A stretch of 64,000 bases of DNA, taken from Allorhizobium ampelinum S4. GTDB taxonomy: Bacteria > Pseudomonadota > Alphaproteobacteria > Rhizobiales > Rhizobiaceae. Shown here in pieces: positions 55,933-64,000 of the stretch. Where the stretch lies: NCBI RefSeq assembly GCF_000016285.1, contig NC_011988.1:620001-684000 (forward strand). The letters run 5' to 3'. Both the position numbers and the translations under genes were made by a program. How positions within the stretch are numbered: the first letter of the stretch is position 1; each line of letters begins with the position of its first letter. The notes below the pieces were generated by a model, which did no database searches, was not told where the DNA came from, and worked only from the letters and a program-made list of their open reading frames with translations.

Positions 55933-57455
55933 GCATGTCCTGCCATATGGGCGCCGATCACGGCAATGTCGGCGCCGCGCGCCGGGGTCTCGTAAACCAG
56001 CCTGCCATCCGACATCACGACAATGCGGTCGGACATCTCCATCAACTCGTCCAGATCCTCGGAGAACAGCAGCACGGCGCTGCCATTGTTGCGCGCCTTC
56101 ATTATCCGGGCGCGGATTTCGGCGACGGCGGAAAAATCCAGACCAAAGCATGGATTGGAGACAACCAGTAGATCGACATCGCCGGTTAGCTCCCGCGCCA
56201 GCACGGCGCGCTGCACATTGCCGCCCGACAGTGAGGCAATCGGCGAGGCGGGAGAGGCTGTCTTGACCTTGAAATCGGCAATCAGCCGCCCGGCTGTCTC
56301 GCGCATCGCCTTGGCATTCAACCAGAACCGGGTTTTTCCCTTGGCATCCACATCGAAATCCCGAAAACTCAAGTTCTCAGCCACCGACATTCTCGGCGCA
56401 CAGGCATTCAGCAGCGGTTCTTCGGGGATGAAGCGAACATTGGCGGCCCGCGTTTCCTGACGGGTAGCCGTATAGGGCCGGTCCTTGACGGTGATGTCGC
56501 CCGCCTCGGCAGGCCGTTGCCCGGCCAGCACTTCGGCCAATTCCTTCTGGCCATTGCCGGAAATGCCGGCAATCCCGACGATTTCGCCAGCTCTGACCTT
56601 GAGATCATCGACCTCGATGCTCTTCAAACCACTGCGATCACGGGTTTTCATACCCCGGATCGACAGGATGGAAGGGCTTGCTTCCACGACCGGCAAGCGG
56701 CTGTCCAGCTCGGCCAGTTTGACATCGCCGATCATCATCGCCGCCATCTCCTGCGTCGTCAGGTCTGCTGTGCGGCCTGAGCCGACCAGCTTGCCACGCC
56801 GCAGCACCGACACGGCATCGGCGAATTTGCGCACCTCGTGGAATTTGTGGGAAATCATCAGCACGGTCAGCGCGCCGCGCTCGGTCATGCTCCGCACCAG
56901 GCCCAGCATGTCATCCGCCTCGGCGGGGGTCAGCACCGATGTCGGCTCGTCGAGGATCAGGAACCGGCGTCCGAGATAGAGCTGTTTGATGATTTCCAGC
57001 TTCTGCTTTTCGCCCGCCGACAGTTCCCGCACCGGGCGCTCCAGCGGGATCTGGAAGGGCATGGTCGCCATGAAATCGTTGAGCGCTTGGCGCTCTCGCC
57101 GCCAGTTGATCATCGCAGGCACGGCATTGCGGCTGATGACCAGATTTTCCGCGCCGGTCAGTGACGGCACGAGCGTGAAATGCTGGTAGACCATGCCAAG
57201 CCCTAGCGCTGCCGCATCGCGGGGCGAGGCGATCTCCACTTCCCGGTCCTCGACCAGCAATTGGCCTGAGGTCTGGCGGTAAAAGCCCATGATGCACTTG
57301 ACCAGCGTCGATTTGCCCGCGCCGTTTTCTCCCAGCAGGGCGTGAAACGAACCGGCCTGCACCTTGATGGAGACGGCATCGAGGGCGGTGAAGCTGCCGA
57401 ACCGCATGGTCATGGCGGCGGTCTCGATGCAGATGGCACTTCCGCTGGGCTTCAT
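55929..57455 (-). CDS. BMP/nucleoside-type ABC ATPase with two cassettes
   Basis: This 508-residue ATPase has two ABC cassettes. The first has an intact Walker A ('GENGAGKST') and L-S-A-G-E-K-Q-K. The second has a loop '[10 protein letters not shown]' replacing a classic Walker A, as usual in the sugar/nucleoside family. It energises the BMP importer whose permeases are encoded at 60253-62342. It is separated from them by the catabolic genes but in the same operon (ATGA overlaps on both sides). Confidence 0.9.
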   Translation of the reverse strand: MKPSGSAICIETAAMTMRFGSFTALDAVSIKVQAGSFHALLGENGAGKSTLVKCIMGFYRQTSGQLLVEDREVEIASPRDAAALGLGMVYQHFTLVPSLTGAENLVISRNAVPAMINWRRERQALNDFMATMPFQIPLERPVRELSAGEKQKLEIIKQLYLGRRFLILDEPTSVLTPAEADDMLGLVRSMTERGALTVLMISHKFHEVRKFADAVSVLRRGKLVGSGRTADLTTQEMAAMMIGDVKLAELDSRLPVVEASPSILSIRGMKTRDRSGLKSIEVDDLKVRAGEIVGIAGISGNGQKELAEVLAGQRPAEAGDITVKDRPYTATRQETRAANVRFIPEEPLLNACAPRMSVAENLSFRDFDVDAKGKTRFWLNAKAMRETAGRLIADFKVKTASPASPIASLSGGNVQRAVLARELTGDVDLLVVSNPCFGLDFSAVAEIRARIMKARNNGSAVLLFSEDLDELMEMSDRIVVMSDGRLVYETPARGADIAVIGAHMAGHA

Positions 57456-58513
57456 ATCACATCCTCCCGCTCGACAATAATTGCCACCGGCCCGCCGCCG
57501 GGCGGTCCCTGATGTTCGGCTCCACCAGACACATACAGGTCCGTTTCGCCGAACACGCCAGCCAGCACGCCGCCGACAAAGGCGCGGGCATGGCGGGTGC
57601 CGGAAATGTCGCTATCCTCAAGCATGGTGTGGCGCTTGCCCCGCACGGTGCCGCGCGGATCGGGTTCGGCCTTGGCCAGCACGGCGCTCAGTTTTCCAAG
57701 CGGCATGTCGGACCAGGCGGCCCGCACGCTCGGCGCATCCATGGCGTCGAACATCACCGTATGCGTCATGGCAAATGGCCCGCTCCAATGATCGCTCATG
57801 CCGAGAACGATGATTTCGTGATCGGTCAGTTCAACACCAGCCGAGGTGGAGGCGCGGGCGGAATAGAGGTCCAGCGTGCGGCAGATGTCGGTGTCCTTGA
57901 TGTCGTCCATGTCAAGTTCGCCCAACGCCACGGCGACGCCAAGCGCCGAGGCACCACGTGAATAACCCATGGATTTCAGCGTCTCGGCAATAACCGTGCG
58001 TTTGCCACGCGCCTGGGCTTCCGCTACGCGCGCCGAGGTTAGCAGCGGGCATTTGATCTGAACGAAATGCACGTCCGCCGGATCGTCGATCCCGGCATCA
58101 GCCATGGCGGCACGTACGCCCTGGGCGACCAGATCCACCTGTTCCTTGCGGCCCAGATGTTCTGGCAGAAGCGAGGCGGTGCGGGCAACGCCGATGGCGA
58201 GCGAGCGGTTGGGCGCTGCCTCCACCCGTTCACGGGCAAAAATCGTCCAATGGGGCGACAGCGCCCCTTCCGTGCCGCCGGACATGACGATGGAAACGCC
58301 TGTTACACAGAGGCGGGCAAACAGCTGCTCGAATGTGGCTGTGGCAAAACCACGGGTGAAATCATTGACGCAGCCATTGCCTTCGGTCTTGCCCAGCACC
58401 GCGACGATGCTGTGCGGATTGAGGCCGCTGCCAATCAGCGCTTCAACGCCGGATATGTCATCCGGGGCAGAGGCGGCAACGCGGTAAACCGAGGCGCGGA
58501 AACATGTGGTCAC
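57452..58513 (-). CDS. ring-opening amidohydrolase, probable cyanuric acid amidohydrolase
   Basis: This 353-residue member of the AtzD/TrzD/barbiturase family has three internal repeats, each with a Lys/Ser pair: '[15 protein letters not shown]' with S-G-G-T-E-G, 'VQIKCPLLT' with 'YSRGASALG' and a later 'ASTSAG', and 'RGKRHTMLE' with '[16 protein letters not shown]'. It hydrolyses cyanuric acid to carboxybiuret, which decarboxylates to biuret. Barbiturase is the alternative in this family. The flanking biuret and allophanate hydrolase genes favour cyanuric acid. It starts with GTG at 58513, overlapping the upstream stop (GTGA). Confidence 0.87.
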   Translation of the reverse strand: MTTCFRASVYRVAASAPDDISGVEALIGSGLNPHSIVAVLGKTEGNGCVNDFTRGFATATFEQLFARLCVTGVSIVMSGGTEGALSPHWTIFARERVEAAPNRSLAIGVARTASLLPEHLGRKEQVDLVAQGVRAAMADAGIDDPADVHFVQIKCPLLTSARVAEAQARGKRTVIAETLKSMGYSRGASALGVAVALGELDMDDIKDTDICRTLDLYSARASTSAGVELTDHEIIVLGMSDHWSGPFAMTHTVMFDAMDAPSVRAAWSDMPLGKLSAVLAKAEPDPRGTVRGKRHTMLEDSDISGTRHARAFVGGVLAGVFGETDLYVSGGAEHQGPPGGGPVAIIVEREDVI

Positions 58514-59211
58514 GGTAGGGCCTCAATCAGGTCTTTCGAATTGGAGACCGCGCCGAACACGCCGCCCTGCATTTTCACCATCTTGATGGCGGCGAGGTGA
58601 TTGCCGTAATCAGTTGCGCCGCAGCAATCTTCCAGCAGCAGGCATTCAAAGCCCCGGTCATTGGCCTCGCGCATCGTGGTGTGCACACAGACATCGGTGG
58701 TGATGCCGGTGAGGATGATATTCTGGATGTGCTTCTGATTGAGGATCAGTTCGAGATCGGTGGCGCAGAAAGAGCCCTTGCCGGGCTTGTCGATAATGGT
58801 TTCACCGTCCAGCGGAGCCAGTTCCTCGATAATGTTCCAGCCCGGCTCGCCACGCACCAGAATACGGCCGCAGGGGCCGGGATCGCCGATGCCGGACTTG
58901 ATGCGTTGCGAGCGCCAGCGCTTGTTGGCGGGCAGGTCGGCGAGGTCAGGGCGATGGCCTTCGCGGGTGTGGATGATGTGGTAGCCCTTGGCCCGCATCG
59001 CTGCCAGCACTGCCTTGATCGGCTCGATCGGTGCGCGCACCAGCGACAGGTCATAACCCATGTGATCGACATAGCCGCCGGGGCCGCAGAAATCGGTCTG
59101 CATGTCGATGATGATGAGCGCGGTATTATCCGGCCGCCAATCGCCATTATAGGGCCAGGGATAGGGATCGGCGGCAAGCGTGTGAAATTTTGTCTCTGTG
59201 GACATATCCAT
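58510..59211 (-). CDS. biuH: biuret hydrolase (BiuH)
   Basis: This 233-residue isochorismatase-superfamily cysteine hydrolase matches rhizobial biuret hydrolase closely over its whole length. The catalytic residues fall at D36, K142 and C175, the numbering known for the Rhizobium leguminosarum enzyme. It converts biuret to allophanate and ammonia. ATG 59211 has TAGGAG six bases upstream. Its product would be used by the allophanate hydrolase at the operon end. Confidence 0.92.
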   Translation of the reverse strand: MDMSTETKFHTLAADPYPWPYNGDWRPDNTALIIIDMQTDFCGPGGYVDHMGYDLSLVRAPIEPIKAVLAAMRAKGYHIIHTREGHRPDLADLPANKRWRSQRIKSGIGDPGPCGRILVRGEPGWNIIEELAPLDGETIIDKPGKGSFCATDLELILNQKHIQNIILTGITTDVCVHTTMREANDRGFECLLLEDCCGATDYGNHLAAIKMVKMQGGVFGAVSNSKDLIEALP

Positions 59212-59219
59212 GATGGCTC

Positions 59220-60236
59220 CTATTCGGCGGCGGATTTGGCAGGCTTGCCGTAGAGGCGGGTGGGTTTTTCAAAGCCGCAGGCTGTGCCGTCGGTGATCTT
59301 CACCTCGACTTCCCAGGGCAGGCGATAGCGGCCTGCTGCCAGGTCGTGCATGTAAGTGTAGGGCGCATCCTGCGCGCCGCCAGCGACTGCCACATAGCCG
59401 CGATGGCCCAGCTGGTAGATGTTGTTTTCCACACCCCAGCCCAGCCGCGCCTCACGCACCAGATCGGGCCGGACCTCGGCGGTAATGATCTCGTTGACAC
59501 GGCCTGATGTGCCGTGGGCGATGATCGAGCCGTCGAAATTGCAGATCATCCCTTCGCCCATGCTGTCGAATGTGCCGTCCGAACCGCACATGCAGACATT
59601 GGCTGTGACCATCAGATTGCAGAAAGCGTTGGACTGGTTGGTGAAGCGCCAGGATTCGCGGATCGGTGCGGTATAGCCTGCCGTGCGGATCATGATTTCG
59701 GCGCCCTTATAGGCGCATTCCCTCGCCATTTCGGGGAACATGCCGTCGTGGCAGATGATCAGCGCCAGCTTGGCACCCTTCGGCCCGTCGATGACGGGAA
59801 TGCCGAGATCGCCCGGCTCCCATGGCTCGACTGGCACCCACGGATGCATCTTGCGGTAATAGAGCTTCAGCGCGCCGGTATCGTCGATGATAATGCCGGA
59901 ATTATAGGGCATGCCGCCGGGATTATATTCCATGATCGAGAAACAGCCCCAAATGCGGTTCTGTTTGCAGGCAGCCTTGAAGGCGGCCACTTCCGGCCCA
60001 TCCATCCGGCACATAATATCAGGGTTGATATCCATCGAAAGGCCGTGCAGGGCATATTCGGGAAATACCACCAGATCCATGCCCGGTTGGTTGCGCCGGG
60101 CTTTGGCCACGAGATCGACGATCACCTGGGTCTGGCGGGCCAGATCCTGCGGTGTCACGGTGACGGGAAGTTGTAGCTGCACGAGTCCAATGCCGACGCC
60201 GTGTTCCGATTTGTTCAATCCGCCCAATCCGTTCAT
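59220..60236 (-). CDS. formamidase/aliphatic amidase (AmiF/AmiE-like nitrilase superfamily)
   Basis: This 338-residue nitrilase-superfamily enzyme has Glu in '[10 protein letters not shown]', Lys in '[14 protein letters not shown]' and Cys in '[15 protein letters not shown]'. The C-H-D-G-M-F-P-E form resembles formamidase AmiF more than AmiE (C-D-D-G). It releases ammonia from a short amide. A strong AGGAGG precedes the ATG. It lies between the permease and biuret hydrolase genes, so it probably acts on an imported amide or on a side product. Confidence 0.88.
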   Translation of the reverse strand: MNGLGGLNKSEHGVGIGLVQLQLPVTVTPQDLARQTQVIVDLVAKARRNQPGMDLVVFPEYALHGLSMDINPDIMCRMDGPEVAAFKAACKQNRIWGCFSIMEYNPGGMPYNSGIIIDDTGALKLYYRKMHPWVPVEPWEPGDLGIPVIDGPKGAKLALIICHDGMFPEMARECAYKGAEIMIRTAGYTAPIRESWRFTNQSNAFCNLMVTANVCMCGSDGTFDSMGEGMICNFDGSIIAHGTSGRVNEIITAEVRPDLVREARLGWGVENNIYQLGHRGYVAVAGGAQDAPYTYMHDLAAGRYRLPWEVEVKITDGTACGFEKPTRLYGKPAKSAAE

Positions 60237-60252
60237 GGGAACCTCCTGTGCT

Positions 60253-61182
60253 TTATTTCGTCAAGGAAAGCGCCGCCGGAGCGCCGGACAGCGCCCGTGT
60301 CGGTGACGATGTGATGATGAGAATGATCAGGGTCAGCACATAGGGTGCGGCGTAAAACAGATAATAGCCCTCGCTAACGCCGACGGATTGCAGCGCCGGG
60401 CCGAGCGCACCAGCCCCGCCAAACAGCAGGGACGCCAGCACGCAACCGAGGGGGTTCCAGCGGGCGAAAATCACCAGCGCCACGGCCATCAGGCCTTGGC
60501 CAGACGAAATCCGCTCGTTCCAGGAGCCGGGATAAAACAGCGACAGATAGGCACCACCCACCGCCGCCAACGCCCCGCCTGCCATGGTTGCCAGCAGGCG
60601 CACGGTGTCCGGGTTGATGCCCATGGCACGCGCCGCATCCGAACTGTCGCCGACCACCCGCAGGATCAGGCCGATCCGGGTATTCTTCAGCGCCCACCAG
60701 AGCACAAGTGCTAGCACAAGGCCGATGACGAACAGGATGTTGATGGTCAAAGCCGCCTGGATCTGTGGGAGGTGTGACCAGAAGCCGAGGGAAATGACCG
60801 GCAGTTTCGGCGCGACCGGCTGGATGAACGGCTTGCCGAAGAAGAAGGCGAGGCCCAGCCCGAACTGCATCATCGCAATGCCGATGGCGATATCGTTGAC
60901 CTTCGGAAATTTGCAGATAAAGCCATGCAGCAGGCCAAACAGCGATCCGGCCACCATGGCAGCCGCGACGCCAGCCCAGGGCGAACCGGTCATGACCGCC
61001 ACGGCATAGGCGGCCATGGCACCGAACACCAATGTGCCTTCAAGACCGAGATTGATGCGGCCTGATCGTTCCGTCAGGGTTTCGCCGAGGCTGACGAAGA
61101 TGAAGGGGGTGGAGACCCGGATGGCTCCCGCCAATATCGCCAGCGGCACGCCCCAGAGGCCAAGTGCGCTATCGTCCATCAT
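60253..61182 (-). CDS. BMP-type ABC permease (second)
   Basis: This permease of about 309 residues belongs to the sugar/nucleoside (BPD_transp_2) family with eight to ten hydrophobic segments and 'LTERSGRINLGLEGTLVFGAMAAYAVA', typical of purine/nucleoside permeases. Start 61182, with AAGGAG five bases upstream, overlaps the previous stop (ATGA). It forms the channel with the permease encoded at 61179-62342. Confidence 0.9.
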   Translation of the reverse strand: MMDDSALGLWGVPLAILAGAIRVSTPFIFVSLGETLTERSGRINLGLEGTLVFGAMAAYAVAVMTGSPWAGVAAAMVAGSLFGLLHGFICKFPKVNDIAIGIAMMQFGLGLAFFFGKPFIQPVAPKLPVISLGFWSHLPQIQAALTINILFVIGLVLALVLWWALKNTRIGLILRVVGDSSDAARAMGINPDTVRLLATMAGGALAAVGGAYLSLFYPGSWNERISSGQGLMAVALVIFARWNPLGCVLASLLFGGAGALGPALQSVGVSEGYYLFYAAPYVLTLIILIITSSPTRALSGAPAALSLTK

Positions 61183-62342
61183 TGGGCTCCTTTCGCGGCG
61201 TCCGGCTGTTTCCAAAGCTCAGGATTAAAGACGCGGAACCGGCCATACAGCGTTTCGCAAAACAGGATGACCACGAACAGCGTGCCTTGAAGCACCAGCA
61301 CGGTGGCATCCGGCAGACCCATGCGGCGCTGGATCAAGCCGCCGGACGCGGTGATGCCGCCGAGGAAGATCGCGACGGGAATGATCGCCAGCGGATTTTG
61401 CCGGGCGAGGAAGGCGACGAGAATGCCGGTATAGCCATAGCCAGCCACCAGCGCACCATTGGCGCTGCCTTGCACGGCGGCAACTTCGATCATCCCGGCA
61501 AGGCCTGCAAAACCACCGGCCAGCGCGGTGAAGCCGACGATCAACCGCCCAACCGGAAGCCCCTGGATCTGGGCGGCGCGCATATTGCCGCCCGCGATCC
61601 GGGCCGCAAAACCGATGCTGGTCCATTCGATCACGATATAGGAGAGAATGCAGGCGATGACGCCGACGGCCAGGCCCCAATGCACGTCCATGCCGGGGAT
61701 TTTGCCGATCATGTCGGCGGCGGGCAGGGGCAGGGTCGAGGGCTTGTTGAGGCTGGCCGGATCGCGCAGCGGCCCTTCGATCAGGTGGTTCATCAGCGCG
61801 ATGGCGATATAGGCCAGCAGCAGCGAGGATATGGTTTCATTGACGCCGCGATAATGTTTCAGCGCTCCGGCAAAGCCGATCCACACACCGCCCGCCAGCA
61901 TGGCGCAAAGCCCCATGATCAGCCAAAGAGCAGGGGGACTAAAGCCCGGAGCCAGCGGAACGGCGATGGCCGCCGCCGCCAGGCCGCCCAGCACCAGCGC
62001 GCCCTCCGCGCCAATGATTGTCAGTCCGAGGCGCGCCGGAAGTGCCACGCAGAGTGCGGTCAGCAGCAGCGGGGCTGCCCGGCTAAGGGCATTTTGCAGT
62101 GAAAACCACGAGCCGAAGCCGCCCGCAAACATCAGCTGGAACAGTTGCAGCGGCGATTTGCCGATGGCGATAATGAACAGGCTGAACAGGCCAAGCCCCA
62201 TCAGCACGGCCAGCAAAGTGATGGCCACCGGCTCGGCGCGGCGGGCCAGCCATTCCACCACCGGACGCAGCGCGTGACGCCCCGCAGACTTGGGTTGCAA
62301 GCCATGCGGCTGGGGTGTCCGGCTCTCAGGTGTCGTGGTCAT
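61179..62342 (-). CDS. BMP-type ABC permease (first)
   Basis: This permease of about 387 residues is of the same family, with a longer N-terminal cytoplasmic tail and 'LPARLGLTIIGAEGALVLGGLAAAAIA'. ATG 62342 follows GGAGG with good spacing; the ATG at 62357 is less well placed. It follows the binding-protein gene by 19 bp. Confidence 0.9.
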   Translation of the reverse strand: MTTTPESRTPQPHGLQPKSAGRHALRPVVEWLARRAEPVAITLLAVLMGLGLFSLFIIAIGKSPLQLFQLMFAGGFGSWFSLQNALSRAAPLLLTALCVALPARLGLTIIGAEGALVLGGLAAAAIAVPLAPGFSPPALWLIMGLCAMLAGGVWIGFAGALKHYRGVNETISSLLLAYIAIALMNHLIEGPLRDPASLNKPSTLPLPAADMIGKIPGMDVHWGLAVGVIACILSYIVIEWTSIGFAARIAGGNMRAAQIQGLPVGRLIVGFTALAGGFAGLAGMIEVAAVQGSANGALVAGYGYTGILVAFLARQNPLAIIPVAIFLGGITASGGLIQRRMGLPDATVLVLQGTLFVVILFCETLYGRFRVFNPELWKQPDAAKGAQ

Positions 62343-62361
62343 GGCCCGCGCCTCCATTGGT

Positions 62362-63486
62362 TCAGCCCATCGACCCCATGACGCCTTCGACCAGGTAGTT
62401 CATGCTTTCCAGCTCGATGGCGTCTTCGGCATAGTCCTTGCCCAAGGGGATGACGGTATTGCCCTTGTTGTCCTTCTGGCCGCCCTTGAACACGGAGAAA
62501 CCGCCTGCCTTCATGGTGGCAAGCGTGGCTTCAAACTTGGTGCGGGCCTCAGGGGAGACGCCGGGGCCAAGCGGGCTCATCTTGACGAAACCGTCCTTCA
62601 ACCCGCCGCGCACGAAATTGCCGAGCTTTTCACCAGCCTGCGCCTTCTTGACGAAATCGGTATAGACATTGCCCCAGGCCCATTCTGCGCCCGTCAGGTA
62701 TTTCTCAGGGGCCAGCGGGCTCTGGTTGGCATGGTAGCCGCAGACGAAAGCGCCGCGACCAGCGGCGGTCTGCACCACGACCTTCGGGCTATCGACATGG
62801 CAGGTGATGACATCGACGCCCTGATCGACCAGCGCATTGGTGGCTTCGGCCTCCTTGACGGCCAGCGACCATTCGCCCGTGAAAATCACCTGGCAGGTGA
62901 TGGACGGATCGACGGAGCGGGCACCGAGCAGGAAGGCATTGATATTCTGTACCACCTGCGGAATGGGCTTGGCGGCGACGAAGCCGATCTTCTTCGACTT
63001 GGTGGCATAGGCGGCGGCAATGCCGTTCAGATATTGGCCCTGGAAGATGTAGCCGAAATAGGAGCCGGTATTGTCTGGGTTCTTGCCCTTTTGCCAGAGG
63101 CCGCCGCAATGGCGAAATTGAACGTCAGGATATTTCTGCGCGACCGCCAGCATATGGGGGTCGAAATAGCCGAAAGAGGTCGGAAACAGCAGGCTGGCAC
63201 CATCCAGATTGATCATCGATTCCATGGTCTTCTGGACATCGACGGTTTCAGGTACGTTTTCTTCCTCGACGACAGTTACGCCGGACAAGGCCTTGACCAC
63301 GGCAGCGCCCTCGGCATGGGCCTGGTTATAGCCATAATCATCCTTCGGCCCGACATAGATGAAGCCGACGGTGAGATCGGCAGCCTGGGCGGAACGCAGC
63401 ATGCCGGGAGCAGCGATGGTGGCAGCGACACCCAGGGCGGAGGTTTGCAGGAAATGACGGCGGGTAAAGGAAGGCGATCTGGTCAT
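62362..63486 (-). CDS. BMP-family periplasmic binding protein with Tat signal
   Basis: This 374-residue basic-membrane-protein-family binding protein begins with a twin-arginine signal 'TRRHFLQTSALGVAATIAAPG' and then 'DLTVGFIYVGPKDDYGYNQAH'. BMP proteins bind nucleosides, purines and related heterocycles, which suits cyanuric acid or biuret as ligand. The start at 63486 follows AGGGGA. It is the first gene of the ten-gene operon, about 50 bases after the predicted transcription start from a sigma-54 element. Confidence 0.9.
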   Translation of the reverse strand: MTRSPSFTRRHFLQTSALGVAATIAAPGMLRSAQAADLTVGFIYVGPKDDYGYNQAHAEGAAVVKALSGVTVVEEENVPETVDVQKTMESMINLDGASLLFPTSFGYFDPHMLAVAQKYPDVQFRHCGGLWQKGKNPDNTGSYFGYIFQGQYLNGIAAAYATKSKKIGFVAAKPIPQVVQNINAFLLGARSVDPSITCQVIFTGEWSLAVKEAEATNALVDQGVDVITCHVDSPKVVVQTAAGRGAFVCGYHANQSPLAPEKYLTGAEWAWGNVYTDFVKKAQAGEKLGNFVRGGLKDGFVKMSPLGPGVSPEARTKFEATLATMKAGGFSVFKGGQKDNKGNTVIPLGKDYAEDAIELESMNYLVEGVMGSMG

Positions 63487-63545
63487 CGATAGGTTCCCCT
63501 GTTTGATCCGGCTCTCGTCCGGTGCGGATGATTTGAGAAAGTGTA

Positions 63546-63561
63546 TGCAATCACCATGCCA
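63546..63561 (-). promoter_or_regulatory. sigma-54-type promoter (-24/-12)
   Basis: Read on the minus strand: TGGCAT-GGTGA-TTGCA, matching the consensus TGGCAC-N5-TTGCA with one change and keeping the invariant GG-N10-GC. It points at the BMP binding-protein gene, whose ATG is about 60 bases downstream of the -12 element. Nitrogen-regulated transcription (NtrC) would fit the pathway. Confidence 0.62.
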
Positions 63562-63613
63562 GATCTGAAGGCTATGCTTGAAAGGAGTTTCTTGGCGGTC
63601 TCTGGTTGCTGCC

Positions 63614-63631
63614 AGTGCATCTGTATGCACT
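63614..63631. promoter_or_regulatory. inverted repeat, candidate GntR operator
   Basis: AGTGCAT-CTGT-ATGCACT is a perfect 7-bp inverted repeat containing one of three TGTATGCA octamers in this region. It lies between the sigma-54 element and the divergent regulator gene. Binding by that regulator is inference. Confidence 0.5.
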
Positions 63632-63829
63632 TTTAAAATTCAGATGAATATTTTTTGAGCGCGACTATTAAATTTGCTAAATCCTTCAGGGAAAAGCTCC
63701 TGATCTCGCACGAAAGTTGTGTATTTTTGTGAAAATCGTGCTTTGATATCAGTAGGGCAGTGGGTTAACCTGCCAAAACAAGTGATTTTTAAAACTGCAT
63801 ACAGACGATAATAAGACTGGGAAATCTCA

Positions 63830-64000
63830 ATGAATCAGCCGAGGGTGCGCGAACTTGTTCGTGCCGGCAACACGGTCGAACAGCTGGTGCGCGCCATTGC
63901 CGACCTGATTATCGTCGGTGATTTGCAGCCGGATGATAAACTGGATGAAGGATCGCTTGCCGCCCGCTTTGAGGTGTCACGCACGCCGGTGCGCGAGGCG
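63830..64000 (+). CDS. GntR-family regulator (truncated by window end)
   Basis: An open frame from ATG 63830 runs off the window. The first 57 residues hold a GntR winged-helix DNA-binding domain: 'IVGDLQPDDKLDEGSLAARF' followed by E-V-S-R-T-P-V-R-E-A, the recognition helix typical of the FadR/FCD subgroup. The ligand-binding domain is beyond the window. It is divergent from the cyanuric acid/biuret operon and is its likely local regulator. Confidence 0.9.
   Translation, partial: MNQPRVRELVRAGNTVEQLVRAIADLIIVGDLQPDDKLDEGSLAARFEVSRTPVREA

Larger units (their letters stand above)
63487..63829. other. 343-bp divergent control region of the cyanuric acid/biuret operon
   Basis: No gene is supported. 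It is AT-rich and contains a sigma-54-type promoter for the minus-strand operon and three copies of the octamer TGTATGCA (63542-63549, 63622-63629, and reverse at 63796-63803). The middle copy lies in an inverted repeat. The layout fits joint control by nitrogen status and the adjacent GntR regulator. Confidence 0.6.

Overview
The window looks like a chromosomal or large-replicon segment of an alphaproteobacterium of the family Rhizobiaceae (Allorhizobium, Agrobacterium or Rhizobium type). This rests on moderately high GC coding sequence, many ATGA/GTGA-coupled operons, several complete ABC importer operons, a rhizobial-type biuret hydrolase and a Pho box of the rhizobial type. I could not run database searches, so genus is inference. 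I see no rRNA, tRNA, CRISPR array or intact insertion sequence.

Layout. (1) 1-3700: the end of a class III adenylate/guanylate cyclase, an ABC-exporter-like membrane protein whose ATPase motifs are all degenerate, and a stand-alone cyclic-nucleotide-binding protein; probably one signalling module. (2) 3859-9517: an inositol-monophosphatase-family protein, then a convergent operon for an ABC importer (Tat-exported binding protein, two permeases, ATPase) ending in a glycerophosphodiester phosphodiesterase and preceded by a good Pho box, so probably phosphate-starvation scavenging. (3) 9725-11339: a MocA/MobA-like nucleotidyltransferase and a UxuA-type mannonate dehydratase. (4) 12154-35198: a large secondary-lipid cluster on the plus strand. 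It comprises an FAD oxidoreductase (COG2907 type), a DUF2269 membrane protein, a discrete acyl carrier protein, a thioesterase, a PfaA-like subunit (KS-AT-4xACP-KR-DH), a fused PfaB/PfaC-like subunit (KS-CLF-AT-DH-DH), a PfaD-like enoyl reductase and two acyl-CoA-dehydrogenase-like proteins. It is preceded by an AT-rich leader. The product is unknown, and this is the best candidate for a poorly described system. (5) 35247-53110: two peptide/amide ABC importer operons transcribed away from each other. The minus operon begins with AmiC- and AmiR(ANTAR)-like regulators behind an apparent terminator in its leader and ends with an acetamidase/formamidase. The plus operon begins with a LysR regulator and ends with an amidase-signature enzyme. 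(6) 53127-63486: a ten-gene minus-strand operon for uptake and hydrolysis of cyanuric acid or biuret. It holds a BMP-family importer, a formamidase-like nitrilase, biuret hydrolase, ring-opening amidohydrolase, a second isochorismatase-like hydrolase, a cupin and allophanate hydrolase. A sigma-54-type promoter lies ahead of it, and a GntR regulator, cut by the window end, is divergent.

How it fits together: roughly 35-64 kb is a nitrogen-scavenging island (amides, peptides, s-triazine breakdown products), and 4.7-9.6 kb is a phosphorus-scavenging operon. Between them lies a self-contained iterative lipid/polyketide synthase locus. No phosphopantetheinyl transferase needed to activate the five carrier-protein sites is encoded in the window.
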